From: Flavobacterium sp. 9
GTDB taxonomy: Bacteria > Bacteroidota > Bacteroidia > Flavobacteriales > Flavobacteriaceae
Assembly: GCF_002754195.1 (NCBI RefSeq)
Contig: NZ_PEEU01000001.1
Span: 3,782,001-3,846,000 of the forward strand
Length of the DNA: 64,000 nt
Direction of reading: 5' to 3'
Position 1 is the first letter of the stretch; the number at the start of each line of letters is the position of its first letter. The notes below the pieces were generated by a model, which was not told the DNA's origin, ran no database searches, and saw only the letters and a program-made list of their open reading frames with translations. Below are positions 46,424-54,824 of the stretch, piece after piece. Position numbers and translations under genes: made by a program.

Positions 46424-46460
46424 AAAAGCAGTAAAATATCGATATGTTTTACTGCTTTTT
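46424..46460 (+). terminator. Terminator after the SDR pair
   Basis: Stem AAAAGCAGTAAAA / TTTTACTGCTTTT (13 bp) with a T run, directly after the second SDR gene and before the small membrane protein. The downstream ATG at 46475 lies just past it. Confidence 0.85.
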
Positions 46461-46474
46461 TAAATTTTAAAAAG

Positions 46475-46834
46475 ATGATTTTAAAAATAATACATCCGGG
46501 ATTATTTCTATTTGTCGTTTTTATGGGAATAAAACAAGGGTATTCCATGATAAGCGGTTCGCCCGAAATAGTAAAAATGCTGGAAGATTTAAATTTCAAT
46601 AACACTGAAATTCTGTTATTCGGAATAATTACTTTAATAAGCAGTTTTTTGATTTTTCATCCAAATACTTTTCTTTCTGGAAACTTAGTAATGGCGGTAA
46701 CAATTTTGCTTTTAATCGTTTTACAAATCCAAAATTTAAATATAAAAGGAGCTTTGATCGAAATACCATTTTTATTAATGAATATTGTTTTGATGTATTG
46801 GAAATATCCTTTTTCTAAAGTTTTTTTGAATTGA
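46475..46834 (+). CDS. Small DoxX-like membrane protein
   Basis: A 119-residue protein with about four hydrophobic segments (HPGLFLFVVFMGI; ILLFGIITLISSFLIF; VMAVTILLLIVLQI; IPFLLMNIVLMYW). The frame opens at 46388 inside the terminator of the preceding gene, so I place the start at the ATG 46475 (MILKIIHPG). The arrangement resembles the DoxX/DUF4870-like four-helix family, but no specific motif confirms it. Function unknown; it is convergent with alkB across a shared terminator. Confidence 0.65.
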   Translation: MILKIIHPGLFLFVVFMGIKQGYSMISGSPEIVKMLEDLNFNNTEILLFGIITLISSFLIFHPNTFLSGNLVMAVTILLLIVLQIQNLNIKGALIEIPFLLMNIVLMYWKYPFSKVFLN

Positions 46835-46835
46835 C

Positions 46836-46868
46836 AAACCTAACAGGTTTTTAAAACCTGTTAGGTTT
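46836..46868. terminator. Bidirectional terminator hairpin (AAACCTAACAGGTTTT)
   Basis: A 16-bp perfect stem, arms 46836-46851 and 46853-46868, single-base loop, between convergent genes. A sister hairpin with four compensatory changes is at 53392-53424, so this is also a repeat family. Confidence 0.88.
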
Positions 46869-46879
46869 ACCAGTATTAT

Positions 46880-47488
46880 TTATTCCACAATTGTTCTAAA
46901 TGTCAAATTTACTCTCGGTTTTGATGTTGTTTTGGTTGGCGGTAAACGATGTAGCCAATGCGTTTGTGTTGTACCTTTCATTACCAATAAACTACCATGT
47001 TCCAGGATTAATGAAACGGTTTCTTTTGTTTCTTTATTTTTGAATGCAAACTTTCTTTCAGCACCAAAACTTACAGAACCAATCGCACCGTTTTTCTTTA
47101 AATCTTTCTCAGCATCGCTGTGCCACGCCATTCCTTCCTCGCCGGAATGATATAAATTCAATAAACAAGAATTGAAAGTTTCGCCTGTTTCTTGTTCAAT
47201 AATAGTTTTTAATTCCAGAAGTTCCTTCGTCCATGGAAGTGCTTTTTTTGTAGTATTCGAATACGTATATTCAAAACCAGAATCTCCATACCAAGCTACT
47301 TTTCGTTTCGTAAGAATCAATTTCCCGAAGATAATAGCTTCGTCATTTTTCCATTCGATGGTATTCAAAAGCACATCCAGATAACGATTAGAATCTTCTC
47401 GGGAAAATAGTTTTCCATAGTAATTTACAGTTCCATCTTTAGGAAGTAAATTGGTCGTTTCGTCTGTATGCGGATTAAATAAGTCCAT
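46880..47488 (-). CDS. alkB: Alpha-ketoglutarate-dependent DNA repair dioxygenase AlkB
   Basis: A 202-residue Fe(II)/2-oxoglutarate oxygenase that removes methyl and etheno lesions from bases such as 1-methyladenine and 3-methylcytosine. The iron ligands are in MAWHSDAEKDL (HxD, about 130-135) and THWLHRLP (His, about 182-187), and 2-oxoglutarate is bound by the R-x5-R in KPRVNLTFRT near the C-terminus. The length fits the AlkB/ALKBH2-3 class. It overlaps by 14 bases the upstream gene for a small Ada zinc-domain protein, so the two are coupled. Confidence 0.93.
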   Translation of the reverse strand: MDLFNPHTDETTNLLPKDGTVNYYGKLFSREDSNRYLDVLLNTIEWKNDEAIIFGKLILTKRKVAWYGDSGFEYTYSNTTKKALPWTKELLELKTIIEQETGETFNSCLLNLYHSGEEGMAWHSDAEKDLKKNGAIGSVSFGAERKFAFKNKETKETVSLILEHGSLLVMKGTTQTHWLHRLPPTKTTSKPRVNLTFRTIVE

Positions 47489-47720
47489 TTTTCCAGTTTT
47501 GATATTCGGTTTTCATGCAATGTCCACAAGGTCTGAAACCATTTTGTTTAGCTTCATTTTCTGATAAAAAGAAAACCCGATTTTCACGTTTCATTCTTTT
47601 TCCCGACGAACATTTTAAAGTTCCGTAGATTTTTAATTTTCGGTTTCCACCAAAGCAAATTTCCGCATTTTTAATTTTATTTCGTAGATCGCGGTCGAGA
47701 ATTTTATTGTGTTCGATCAT
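47475..47720 (-). CDS. Stand-alone Ada-type zinc domain protein
   Basis: An 81-residue protein matching only the N-terminal domain of Ada, which repairs methylphosphotriesters. The family close RENRVFFLSENEAKQNGFRPCGHC is present (zinc Cys 65 and 68) with Cys 37. However, the position of the methyl-accepting Cys38 of E. coli Ada (in IFCRPSC) is a glycine here (IYGTLKC). A fourth cysteine at residue 22 could complete the zinc site. The phosphotriester acceptor function is therefore doubtful. The gene is coupled by overlap to alkB and lies near the Ada/Ogt-type gene that lacks this domain. Confidence 0.85.
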   Translation of the reverse strand: MIEHNKILDRDLRNKIKNAEICFGGNRKLKIYGTLKCSSGKRMKRENRVFFLSENEAKQNGFRPCGHCMKTEYQNWKNGLI

Positions 47721-47737
47721 TTGTTTATCATTTTTTT

Positions 47738-47802
47738 GCCACAGATTACAGGATTAAAATGATTTAAAAAATCTGCTCAATCTGCCTAATCTGCGTGAAA
47801 AA
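47738..47802. repeat. Intergenic repeat debris (CACAGATTA...ATCTGCG words)
   Basis: It contains GCCACAGATTACAGGATTAA and repeated AATCTGC words ending CTAATCTGCGTGAAAAAA, an AT-rich interspersed repeat style. No gene. Confidence 0.5.
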
Positions 47803-47819
47803 ATTATCGGTTTTTATAT

Positions 47820-47930
47820 TGTAGAGGCGCACAGCAGTACGTCTAACGTTACGTGATTAAATCATTGAGGAGTTGCGATATCATGTCGTAAATCGTTGCG
47901 GAGACGCACTGCTGTGCGCCTCTACAGATA
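47820..47930. repeat. Inverted repeat of the GTAGAGGCGCACAGCAGT family
   Basis: The left arm (about 47820-47845, TGTAGAGGCGCACAGCAGT-) and the right arm (about 47901-47927, ending -GTGCGCCTCTACA) are reverse complements over about 25 bases with one mismatch. A related compact palindrome, GTAGAGACGCACAGCAGTGC, is at 48755-48782. Confidence 0.8.
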
Positions 47931-47984
47931 TGCGTGTGTTTAAGCCTTTGTACCTCTGCACCTTTGCCTCTTTGTACCTTAAAA

Positions 47985-48698
47985 TCAACTCAACGCATCA
48001 TGAAAAATAATCCCCAATGTGTGTCGTTCACCAGAATGAATTTCGCTCACACCATGTTTCATATTTACACGATAATATCCTTTTGTTCCTTTTACAGGTC
48101 TGAAATTGGTTGTAAAAACTAATACATCACCTTTCTTAGGTTTCAAGACAATTGCCTTCGATTGTGCTCTTGGAGTTTGTTGTGTCAAAACAAATTCACC
48201 ACCAGTAAAATCCTCGTCAGGTTCATTCAGAAAAAGGACAATTTGAATGGGAAAATAAACATCGCCATATAAATCCTGATGCAAAGTATTGAAACCGCTT
48301 TTGCCATATTTTAAAATCAAAACAGTTGCTTTTAGCTGATTATTCGCGTGACATTGTTCTAATAATTTTTCGTGCATTTCTGGAAAAACGGTATTTATAT
48401 TTAAGACTTTCATCCAGGCATTTGCAATTGGAGCAAGTTTAGGATAAATACTAGTTCGAATACTTTGAATTAAATCTGGCAATGGATAATTGAAGTATTT
48501 GTATTCGCCTAAACCAAATCGGTAACGTTCCATAACAACCGTTTTTCGATATAAAGCAGGATTATCATAATCGAATTTTAAATCTTCGCATTGATCGTTA
48601 TTGAGCACGTTTGGAATAATTGCAAATCCATTTTCGTGCATAGATTCGGTGATGCTTTCCCAATTAAGAGAAGCAATTTTTGATTGTATATTTTGCAT
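47985..48698 (-). CDS. 2-oxoglutarate-Fe(II) oxygenase of the adaptive-response cluster
   Basis: A 237-residue jelly-roll oxygenase. Iron ligands are in LHQDLYGD (HxD, about 141-144) and ERHTLGIIFHDA (His near the C-terminus), with the conserved GGEFVLTQQ strand between. It belongs to the prolyl-4-hydroxylase-like 2OG family commonly found next to ada in Bacteroidota. It is not an AlkB orthologue, and its substrate is not known. Neighbouring ada, alkB and the Ada zinc domain suggest a part in alkylation repair (inference). The upstream region holds a palindromic repeat (48755-48782). Confidence 0.82.
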   Translation of the reverse strand: MQNIQSKIASLNWESITESMHENGFAIIPNVLNNDQCEDLKFDYDNPALYRKTVVMERYRFGLGEYKYFNYPLPDLIQSIRTSIYPKLAPIANAWMKVLNINTVFPEMHEKLLEQCHANNQLKATVLILKYGKSGFNTLHQDLYGDVYFPIQIVLFLNEPDEDFTGGEFVLTQQTPRAQSKAIVLKPKKGDVLVFTTNFRPVKGTKGYYRVNMKHGVSEIHSGERHTLGIIFHDALS

Positions 48699-48754
48699 AA
48701 TAATTTTAGATAAGATTAAATTGCCCGAATGAAATATTCGCGCATTTTTTATCG

Positions 48755-48782
48755 TAGAGACGCACAGCAGTGCGTCTCTACG
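48755..48782. repeat. Compact palindrome GTAGAGACGCAC / GTGCGTCTCTAC
   Basis: A perfect hairpin with about 12-bp arms between the Ada/Ogt and 2OG-oxygenase genes. It is a sister of the longer inverted repeat at 47820-47930. It may also terminate the ada transcript. Confidence 0.8.
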
Positions 48783-48800
48783 GATTTGCGTTGAGTATTT

Positions 48801-49658
48801 TTAGATTGTTGGATTTATCTGCGCACCTTCCCAGCCAATAATAGCCGTTTTTCGAGTGTTTCCCCACATATAACCACCAAAGGTTCCTGAAGATTGAATC
48901 ACGCGATGACACGGAATTAAAAAGGCGACAGGATTGCTGCCAATCGCAGTTCCAACAGCTCTTGACGCATTTGGTTTCTCGATTTGTTGTGCAATCGATC
49001 CATACGTAGAAAGTTGTCCCATTGGGATTTTTAGTAATGTTTCCCAAACTTTCAATTGAAAATCAGTTCCTTTTAAATGCAATTTAATTTCAGATAATTT
49101 ACTCCAGTCATTTTGAAAAATAAACAAAGCATTTTGTTGTACTAAATCTAATTTTCTGGAGAAACCTGCATTCGGGAATTTGTTTTTTAAATCATTAAAA
49201 CCAGTTTCTTCATCTTCGGCGAAAGCCATAAAACAAACTCCTTTATTGGTCGAAGCAACGATGATATTCCCAAACGGACTTTCGGCAAAACTGAAATTAA
49301 TTTCAAGGTTTTTACCGCCGTTTTTATATTCGGCTGGAGTCATTCCTTCAATGTTTACGAATAAGTCATGAAGTCGGCTAGTTCCTGATAATCCGGTATC
49401 AAAAGCGGCATCAAATAAAGTGGCGTTATTATTTTCTTTTAGGATTTTTTTGGCGTGTTCAACACTAATATATTGCAAAAACTTCTTCGGACTTGTTCCT
49501 GCCCATTCTGTAAACAAGCGCTGAAAGTGAAACGGACTTAAATGCACTCTCTCAGCAACCTCGTCTAAGTTGGGTTGCTCTTTAAAGTTGACCTTGATAT
49601 AATCGATCGCTTCGGCAATTCGATTATAATTGATGTTTTCCTGTGTGTTCATTTTCAT
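48801..49658 (-). CDS. ada: Ada-like AraC-HTH / methylated-DNA--cysteine methyltransferase fusion
   Basis: A 285-residue bifunctional protein. Residues 1-105 are an AraC-type HTH (HLSPFHFQRLFTEWAGTSPKKFLQ, ending MTPAEYK). Residues about 110-285 are the O6-alkylguanine-DNA alkyltransferase with acceptor Cys in FLIPCHRVIQSSG and the partner motif YGSIAQQIEKPNASRAVG. The N-terminal phosphotriester domain of classical Ada is absent; a fragment resembling it is encoded separately at 47475. Alkyl transfer to a protein normally converts Ada to an activator, so how this protein is switched on without that domain is open. It probably controls the downstream repair genes. Confidence 0.9.
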   Translation of the reverse strand: MKMNTQENINYNRIAEAIDYIKVNFKEQPNLDEVAERVHLSPFHFQRLFTEWAGTSPKKFLQYISVEHAKKILKENNNATLFDAAFDTGLSGTSRLHDLFVNIEGMTPAEYKNGGKNLEINFSFAESPFGNIIVASTNKGVCFMAFAEDEETGFNDLKNKFPNAGFSRKLDLVQQNALFIFQNDWSKLSEIKLHLKGTDFQLKVWETLLKIPMGQLSTYGSIAQQIEKPNASRAVGTAIGSNPVAFLIPCHRVIQSSGTFGGYMWGNTRKTAIIGWEGAQINPTI

Positions 49659-49726
49659 TCAATTTTATAAGGCAAAGATCGATAGGTTTCTGCGGGTATA
49701 AAATCCGAAACTTGCGGTGTTTTTTT

Positions 49727-49866
49727 CTTAACCGCTAAGGGCGCTAAGGTTTACGCAAAGTTCGCTATGTTTTTTCTCGCAAAGACGCGAAGGCGCAAAG
49801 TAACTCGACAAAGATTGACTTAAATTTTAAAATTAAACCTTTGCGACTCTGCGTCTTTGCGAGAGA
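49727..49866. repeat. Inverted repeat of CTCGCAAAGACGCGAAGGCG style
   Basis: The left arm at 49775-49800 and the right arm at 49839-49864 are imperfect reverse complements (TCTCGCAAAGACGC core). Just before them is the word CCGCTAAGGGCGCTAAGGTTTACGC. Such gene-free, CG-rich words recur in flavobacterial intergenic DNA. No gene. Confidence 0.7.
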
Positions 49867-49869
49867 TTA

Positions 49870-50334
49870 TTACAATAAATGCTTCTCCATTTTGTAATTG
49901 ATCAGTTCAACGCCTAATCGAATGTTTTTTTGTTGAGCTTTTACAACGAATCCCTTTTTTTCAAAGAATGGTTTTGCTGTTATACTAATGTCTGATGTTA
50001 TTATTTTTGAATGCTGTTTTTGTGCTTCCAATTCTAATTCAGCTAAGATTTTATCGGCAATTCCTTGTCTTTGAAAGTCTTTGTGAATGTAGAAGAAATC
50101 AATATAATTTCCGTCTTTTAGAGTTCCAAAACCTACGATTTGGTTTTGTATAATTGCCAATAAAACAAACTGTGTTTCGATAACTTCAGTCCAACGATTG
50201 ATGTTTTTAACTCCCGAAATCCAAGCTTCAATTTGAGCGGAATTATAATCGTTTTTACAAACAGATTGTATGGTTTCGATATACAATTGCTGCATTTCTT
50301 GTAAATCTGAAATAGTTGCTATTCTAAAATTCAT
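49870..50334 (-). CDS. GNAT-family N-acetyltransferase
   Basis: A 154-residue cytoplasmic acetyltransferase. The core beta-strand and the acetyl-CoA loop DFFYIHKDFQRQGIADKILAELE (QRQGIA, motif A, about 85-92) are clear, and the C-terminal FFEKKGFVVKAQQ is the usual motif B. The substrate is unknown. It precedes an SMR transporter on the same strand by 18 bases, suggesting a small operon, though any shared function is speculative. Confidence 0.88.
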   Translation of the reverse strand: MNFRIATISDLQEMQQLYIETIQSVCKNDYNSAQIEAWISGVKNINRWTEVIETQFVLLAIIQNQIVGFGTLKDGNYIDFFYIHKDFQRQGIADKILAELELEAQKQHSKIITSDISITAKPFFEKKGFVVKAQQKNIRLGVELINYKMEKHLL

Positions 50335-50352
50335 TTTTAATAAAATTTGGAA

Positions 50353-50685
50353 TTAATGTGCTGTGGTTTTAGAAAAAACATTGATTACTATAACTCCAAT
50401 CATAATTAAAGCTAATCCAATTATGGCAGGTAAATCCGGAATTTGTTTGAAGAATACAGCACCAATAATCGTAATTAAAACAATCCCAACTCCAGACCAA
50501 ATCGCATAAGCAATCCCAACAGGAATAGTTCTGATTGCAAAACTCAAAAAGTAAAACGCAGCAAAATATCCCACAATCGTTACGATGCTGGGAATAAGTT
50601 GTGTAAACTGTTCTGATTTTTTTAATGCCGAAGTCGCAATGATTTCGAATATAATGGCAATTCCTAAAAAGAAGAAGTTTTTCAT
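50353..50685 (-). CDS. Small multidrug resistance (EmrE/QacE-type) transporter
   Basis: A 110-residue four-helix inner-membrane proton-coupled exporter. The essential membrane-embedded glutamate is in IAIIFEIIATSALK (residue 14), and the conserved GIAYAIWSGVGIVLITIIG segment lies at about 57-75. The length is standard for a homodimeric SMR protein. The spacing of the WSGVG motif fits the EmrE-type cation class rather than the guanidinium class, but specificity is not certain. Confidence 0.92.
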   Translation of the reverse strand: MKNFFFLGIAIIFEIIATSALKKSEQFTQLIPSIVTIVGYFAAFYFLSFAIRTIPVGIAYAIWSGVGIVLITIIGAVFFKQIPDLPAIIGLALIMIGVIVINVFSKTTAH

Positions 50686-50755
50686 GTTTTACTTTTTTTA
50701 CAAAGTTAGGCTTTCTAATAGAAGTAAACTTGATTAAAGTATTAGGCTGTTTTTA

Positions 50756-53152
50756 TTATGGATTAAGTGATAGTCCAACGCTAAAAAACAATCTCACTTT
50801 ATCAATATTATTGATCCACGAAGTATCAAAATGAATAGGACCTAAAATTGATTGATAAGAAATCGCTGCGCCTCCAGAAATTACAAGACTGGGATCAAAG
50901 CCATCATCCCAATTTCCTTTTGGACTAAATGCCTTTTTTATGTATTTATCAAAAGATTCAAACCCAACAGTTGCCATATTAAAATGAGGCGTTAGATAGA
51001 TTTTTCCCATAAGATTTATTTGAGAGGCAAGTCTTAGACCCATATATTGCGAAACATTAAGTTCGTCTTCATGTAGTCCGGCAAAAGAAAAACGATTACT
51101 ACCGGAACTTGGTATGATTCCGCCTAAGAAATATTTTGAAGCATAGCCAAAATCCGAATAGGGGATTTGATGGTCTTTAAGTTTATCTTCAAATATAAAA
51201 TAAGAATCGAATCCAATAATTCCTGTAATTTTCTTTTTTAAGAGTGCTCTTTTTTGATAACTGAAACCAAATTTTGTATAACCATTGGTTGCGCCAGATA
51301 TGCTTGAATGATCAGGGTCGTTAAAAGAGGTGTAGACGTCCGTTAACAACGATCGGGTTACATTTGCTTTTATAATTGTTCCATTTTCAGCAAAGAAAAC
51401 CTTATCCATATCGTTATAGGAATAATGCATGTTTAATTCTATATTGTTTAAGGAATAATTCTTGATGTCAATCGCGTTAGGATTGTATTCTCTCTCATAT
51501 TTTGGTTTTAGATTAGAGTATTGATAATGTAAACCATAACCAAAATAGCTTTTAAGAGAGTTTATATTTCTGTTGATTTCATTAGTAAATTCGAGAGAAT
51601 TATAAAGTACATTATCTGAAGCTTTGCCATTAAAGAAAATTTCTTGCCTTAATAATGCTCCATAAAGTTCAGATGACCACCACCAATCACGGTTTTTTCC
51701 AAAATTTTTCTGATAATTGATTCTTGCTTTTGGCTGTTCTGCAATATCTACTGTTACCAGAAGACGGGATGCTCTAGCAAGAACATTTCTGGCGGTGTAA
51801 TTAAAAATGATTCCAACGCCTCTGTAAGTGTCATAATGCACAGATGTGTTCAGTTGGTTTTTGGCACGTTCATGTCCAAATATTGTAACTCCTAGTTTAT
51901 CACCATCTTTGATGAAATAGTTGTATGTAATCTCATCAAAAAGGTTAGTACCCATGGCTCTGTTAATACCATCAATTAAATCTTTTGTGGTATATTTTAC
52001 ATGTGTTTTGAGATTTATTCTTCCTAATACGAGCGCAAGGTTTTCCGGACTTATTTTTTTGTAAACAATTGTATCGAGAATAATTTCTGAGGGCATGTGT
52101 GGCAATTCGTGAATTCGTTGTGGATACTCTTTTAATTTTTCGGATAATGTTATTAAAGCTGGAAGATTTTGGTTCGTTGCGATTTTACCGTCTTTGTAGA
52201 TTTCTTGGCTATCTGCAAAATCAGCAGTAGAAAAGCGTAGGTTTGGCAGGTGATCTACTAAAATATCACAGAGTTTTCGGTTTGCCGGATTCTTAATATT
52301 ACTCGGAAACATGCTGGTTTGCGTCAATATAGTGATAACATTGTTCAGTTTGTTTATTGGCTCTAATCCGCCTCCAACATCACTACCAATAATAATGTCG
52401 GCACCCATTTGTTTGGCAACATCTGTGGGGAAATTATTCAAAACACCACCATCAACTAATACTGTTTTTTCATAAGACATAGGTTTAAAAATAGCCGGTA
52501 GCGACATACTTGCTCTCATGGCATAAGCTAAACTTCCTTTGCTTAGAATAACTTCTTTCCCTTCGGACAAATCGGTAGCCATGGCTCTAAACGGAATAGG
52601 CAGACTGTCAAAATCTCTAATATTATATACAGGGTAGGTTAATACGGAAAGATATTCTCTTAAATTTTGATCATTTAAAAGGGAACCAATACTGTTTAGT
52701 CTTTTGTCTTTAACTCCTATTCCAACTAAATATCTCTGAAATTCTCTTTTTTCTTCTACACTTACAGATTTTAATGACTGGCCTCCGCCAAGTAATTTAT
52801 CCCAATTAATACTTTTGGTTAATTTTTCAATGCTATCACCAGAATATCCCATTGCGTACAAACCGCCTATAACGCTTCCCATACTATTTCCAACAATAAG
52901 ATCGGGGACAATGTGCAATGAATCGAGTTTTTGCAATAACGGGATATGTGCAATTCCTTTTGCTCCACCACCGCTTAAAACTAATACGACTTTAGGTTTT
53001 TTCTCCTGTGAAAAAATAATCTGCGGGAGACTTAATAAAAATAAGAAGACGATTAAACAAGTTATTTTTTTCAAGTTTGTACTGTTTAAGTGTTTGATAA
53101 ATAGATTCTTATTTTGATTCTTAAATGTAAGTAGATATTTGTAATCGTGCAA
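50756..53152 (-). CDS. Patatin-like phospholipase with outer-membrane barrel
   Basis: A 798-residue two-part protein. A signal peptide (TCLIVFLFLLSLPQIIFSQ, about 33-50) is followed by a patatin domain with oxyanion loop LSGGGAKGIAHI, nucleophile Ser in VGNSMGSVIGG (about 90-95), and catalytic Asp in LVDGGVLNNFPTD. The rest (about 350-798) holds a POTRA-like segment and a BamA/TamA-type barrel (GFSYQKRALLKKKITG, ending IDKVRLFFSVGLSLNP). This is the PlpD/type Vd-like pattern, in which the barrel may display or release the lipase. The start is set at the first ATG upstream of the signal peptide. Confidence 0.88.
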   Translation of the reverse strand: MHDYKYLLTFKNQNKNLFIKHLNSTNLKKITCLIVFLFLLSLPQIIFSQEKKPKVVLVLSGGGAKGIAHIPLLQKLDSLHIVPDLIVGNSMGSVIGGLYAMGYSGDSIEKLTKSINWDKLLGGGQSLKSVSVEEKREFQRYLVGIGVKDKRLNSIGSLLNDQNLREYLSVLTYPVYNIRDFDSLPIPFRAMATDLSEGKEVILSKGSLAYAMRASMSLPAIFKPMSYEKTVLVDGGVLNNFPTDVAKQMGADIIIGSDVGGGLEPINKLNNVITILTQTSMFPSNIKNPANRKLCDILVDHLPNLRFSTADFADSQEIYKDGKIATNQNLPALITLSEKLKEYPQRIHELPHMPSEIILDTIVYKKISPENLALVLGRINLKTHVKYTTKDLIDGINRAMGTNLFDEITYNYFIKDGDKLGVTIFGHERAKNQLNTSVHYDTYRGVGIIFNYTARNVLARASRLLVTVDIAEQPKARINYQKNFGKNRDWWWSSELYGALLRQEIFFNGKASDNVLYNSLEFTNEINRNINSLKSYFGYGLHYQYSNLKPKYEREYNPNAIDIKNYSLNNIELNMHYSYNDMDKVFFAENGTIIKANVTRSLLTDVYTSFNDPDHSSISGATNGYTKFGFSYQKRALLKKKITGIIGFDSYFIFEDKLKDHQIPYSDFGYASKYFLGGIIPSSGSNRFSFAGLHEDELNVSQYMGLRLASQINLMGKIYLTPHFNMATVGFESFDKYIKKAFSPKGNWDDGFDPSLVISGGAAISYQSILGPIHFDTSWINNIDKVRLFFSVGLSLNP

Positions 53153-53263
53153 TTTTTTGAGATAAATGTTTTCTATGTAACAAACCCGACAAGTTAAAAA
53201 AACCTGTCAGATTTGTTGGAACGTTTGCGTGAGGGATAGGAGTATGCTACCGAAGTAGCGCGT

Positions 53264-53340
53264 ATAGCCCGACAGTATTTAAGAAAAGGCCTCCTGTGCG
53301 TAAAGTATATTAAGGACTTTTTTAAAATACTGTCACGCCC
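53264..53340. repeat. Structured intergenic block CCCGACAGTATTT...AAATACTGTCACGCCC
   Basis: Flanking arms GACAGTATTT-AAGAAAAG and CTTTTTTAAAATACTGTC pair over about 18 bases with two mismatches, enclosing a GGCCTCCTGTGCG sequence. The GATAGGAGT and GAAGTAGCGCGTATAG words before it are of the same interspersed style. Non-coding; could be an RNA or a repeat, judged repeat. Confidence 0.6.
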
Positions 53341-53391
53341 AGATTATAAAAATTTTAGATTTTTTGAGTTTAGATTTTAGATTAAAAAACA

Positions 53392-53424
53392 AAACCCGAT
53401 AGATTTTTAAAATCTATCGGGTTT
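53392..53424 (-). terminator. Terminator of ahcY (AAACCCGATAGATTTT hairpin)
   Basis: A 16-bp perfect stem, arms 53392-53407 and 53409-53424, 49 bases past the ahcY stop. It is a sister of the hairpin at 46836-46868. Confidence 0.85.
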
Positions 53425-53473
53425 GAAGTATGTATTAAAAATCTAAGATCTACAATCTTAAATCTAAAATTTA

Positions 53474-54790
53474 CTAGTATCTGTAGTATTCTGGTTTGAA
53501 TGGACCTTCAACTGGAACACCAATGTAAGCAGCTTGATCGTCACGTAAAGTTTCCAATTCAACTCCTAATTTAGCTAAATGCAAAGCAGCAACTTTTTCA
53601 TCTAAATGTTTTGGTAACATATAAACGTCATTGTTGTAAGCAGCGCTGTTTTTCCATAATTCGATTTGTGCCAAAGTTTGGTTTGTAAATGAGTTACTCA
53701 TTACAAAACTTGGGTGACCTGTAGCACAACCAAGGTTTACTAAACGACCTTCAGCAAGGATGATAATATCTTTTCCAGCGATAGTATATTTGTCAACTTG
53801 TGGTTTGATTTCGATTTTTGATGCACCGTGGTTTTTGTTCAACCAAGCCATATCAATTTCGTTATCAAAGTGTCCAATGTTACAAACAACAGTTTTGTCT
53901 TTCATTTGTTCGAAATGAGATCCAAGAACGATATCTTTATTTCCTGTAGTTGTAATGATGATATCAGCATTAGAAATTACAGTATTTAATTTTTTAACTT
54001 CGTAACCGTCCATTGCAGCTTGTAAAGCACAAATTGGGTCAATTTCAGTAACAGTTACAATAGATCCTGCACCTCTAAAAGAAGCAGCAGTTCCTTTTCC
54101 AACATCACCGTATCCACAAACGATAACTCTTTTTCCAGCTAACATTAAGTCAGTTGCACGACGTACAGCATCTACAGCAGATTCTTTACATCCGTATTTG
54201 TTATCAAATTTAGATTTAGTAACAGAGTCATTAATGTTGATTGCAGGCATTGGTAAAGTTCCGGCTTTTACTCTTTCGTAAAGTCTGTGAACTCCAGTTG
54301 TAGTTTCTTCAGACAATCCTTTGATTCCAGGAACCAATTCAGGGAAGCGGTCAATAACCATGTTAGTTAAATCTCCACCATCATCAAGAATCATGTTCAA
54401 TGGTTTTCTGTCTTCACCAAAGAATAAAGTTTGCTCAATACACCAGTCAAATGATTGCTCATCAAGACCTTTCCAGGCATAAACCTGAATTCCTGCAGCA
54501 GCAATAGCAGCAGCAGCCTGATCCTGAGTAGAGAAAATGTTACAAGAAGACCAAGTAACTTCTGCACCAAGAGCAATTAAAGTTTCGATCAAAACAGCAG
54601 TTTGAATCGTCATGTGTAAACATCCTGCGATACGAGCACCTTTAAGAGGTTGTTCGTCTTTATATTCAGCACGAAGCGCCATTAAACCTGGCATTTCAGC
54701 TTCAGCTAATTCAATTTCTTTTCTTCCCCAAGCCGCTAGAGAAATGTCTTTTACTTTGAAAGCCACATAAGGCGTAGTTGTAGTACTCAT
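53474..54790 (-). CDS. ahcY: Adenosylhomocysteinase
   Basis: A 438-residue cytoplasmic NAD-dependent enzyme that splits S-adenosylhomocysteine into adenosine and homocysteine, relieving inhibition of methyltransferases. The NAD-binding GxGxxG is in [14 protein letters not shown] (about 220-233); substrate residues are in [16 protein letters not shown] (about 57-72), DDGGDLTN (about 137-144) and [13 protein letters not shown]. The chain ends [10 protein letters not shown], the conserved active-site lid. Its length matches the bacterial class. A TAAATTTG element lies about 35 bases upstream. Confidence 0.97.
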   Translation of the reverse strand: MSTTTTPYVAFKVKDISLAAWGRKEIELAEAEMPGLMALRAEYKDEQPLKGARIAGCLHMTIQTAVLIETLIALGAEVTWSSCNIFSTQDQAAAAIAAAGIQVYAWKGLDEQSFDWCIEQTLFFGEDRKPLNMILDDGGDLTNMVIDRFPELVPGIKGLSEETTTGVHRLYERVKAGTLPMPAININDSVTKSKFDNKYGCKESAVDAVRRATDLMLAGKRVIVCGYGDVGKGTAASFRGAGSIVTVTEIDPICALQAAMDGYEVKKLNTVISNADIIITTTGNKDIVLGSHFEQMKDKTVVCNIGHFDNEIDMAWLNKNHGASKIEIKPQVDKYTIAGKDIIILAEGRLVNLGCATGHPSFVMSNSFTNQTLAQIELWKNSAAYNNDVYMLPKHLDEKVAALHLAKLGVELETLRDDQAAYIGVPVEGPFKPEYYRY

Positions 54791-54824
54791 TTATAGTGTA
54801 TATTTGTATATTGTAAAATTTTTG

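Larger units (their letters stand above)
53153..53473. other. Repeat-filled spacer between the patatin gene and ahcY
   Basis: It contains a degenerate copy of the AAACCCGACAG-type hairpin (53181-53215). Next is a structured block (about 53220-53340) in which GACAGTATTTAAGAAAAG pairs with CTTTTTTAAAATACTGTC around an inner TCCTGT...AGGA loop. The last piece is the ahcY terminator at 53392-53424. No gene. Confidence 0.6.

Noticed and set aside
47934..48122. 62-codon plus-strand frame
   Set aside because: It overlaps repeat DNA and the end of the 2OG-oxygenase gene on the other strand; a shadow frame.
47820..48782. CRISPR-like repetition of the GTAGAGRCGCAC words
   Set aside because: Only isolated inverted copies, no regular spacing or spacers and no cas genes; an interspersed repeat.
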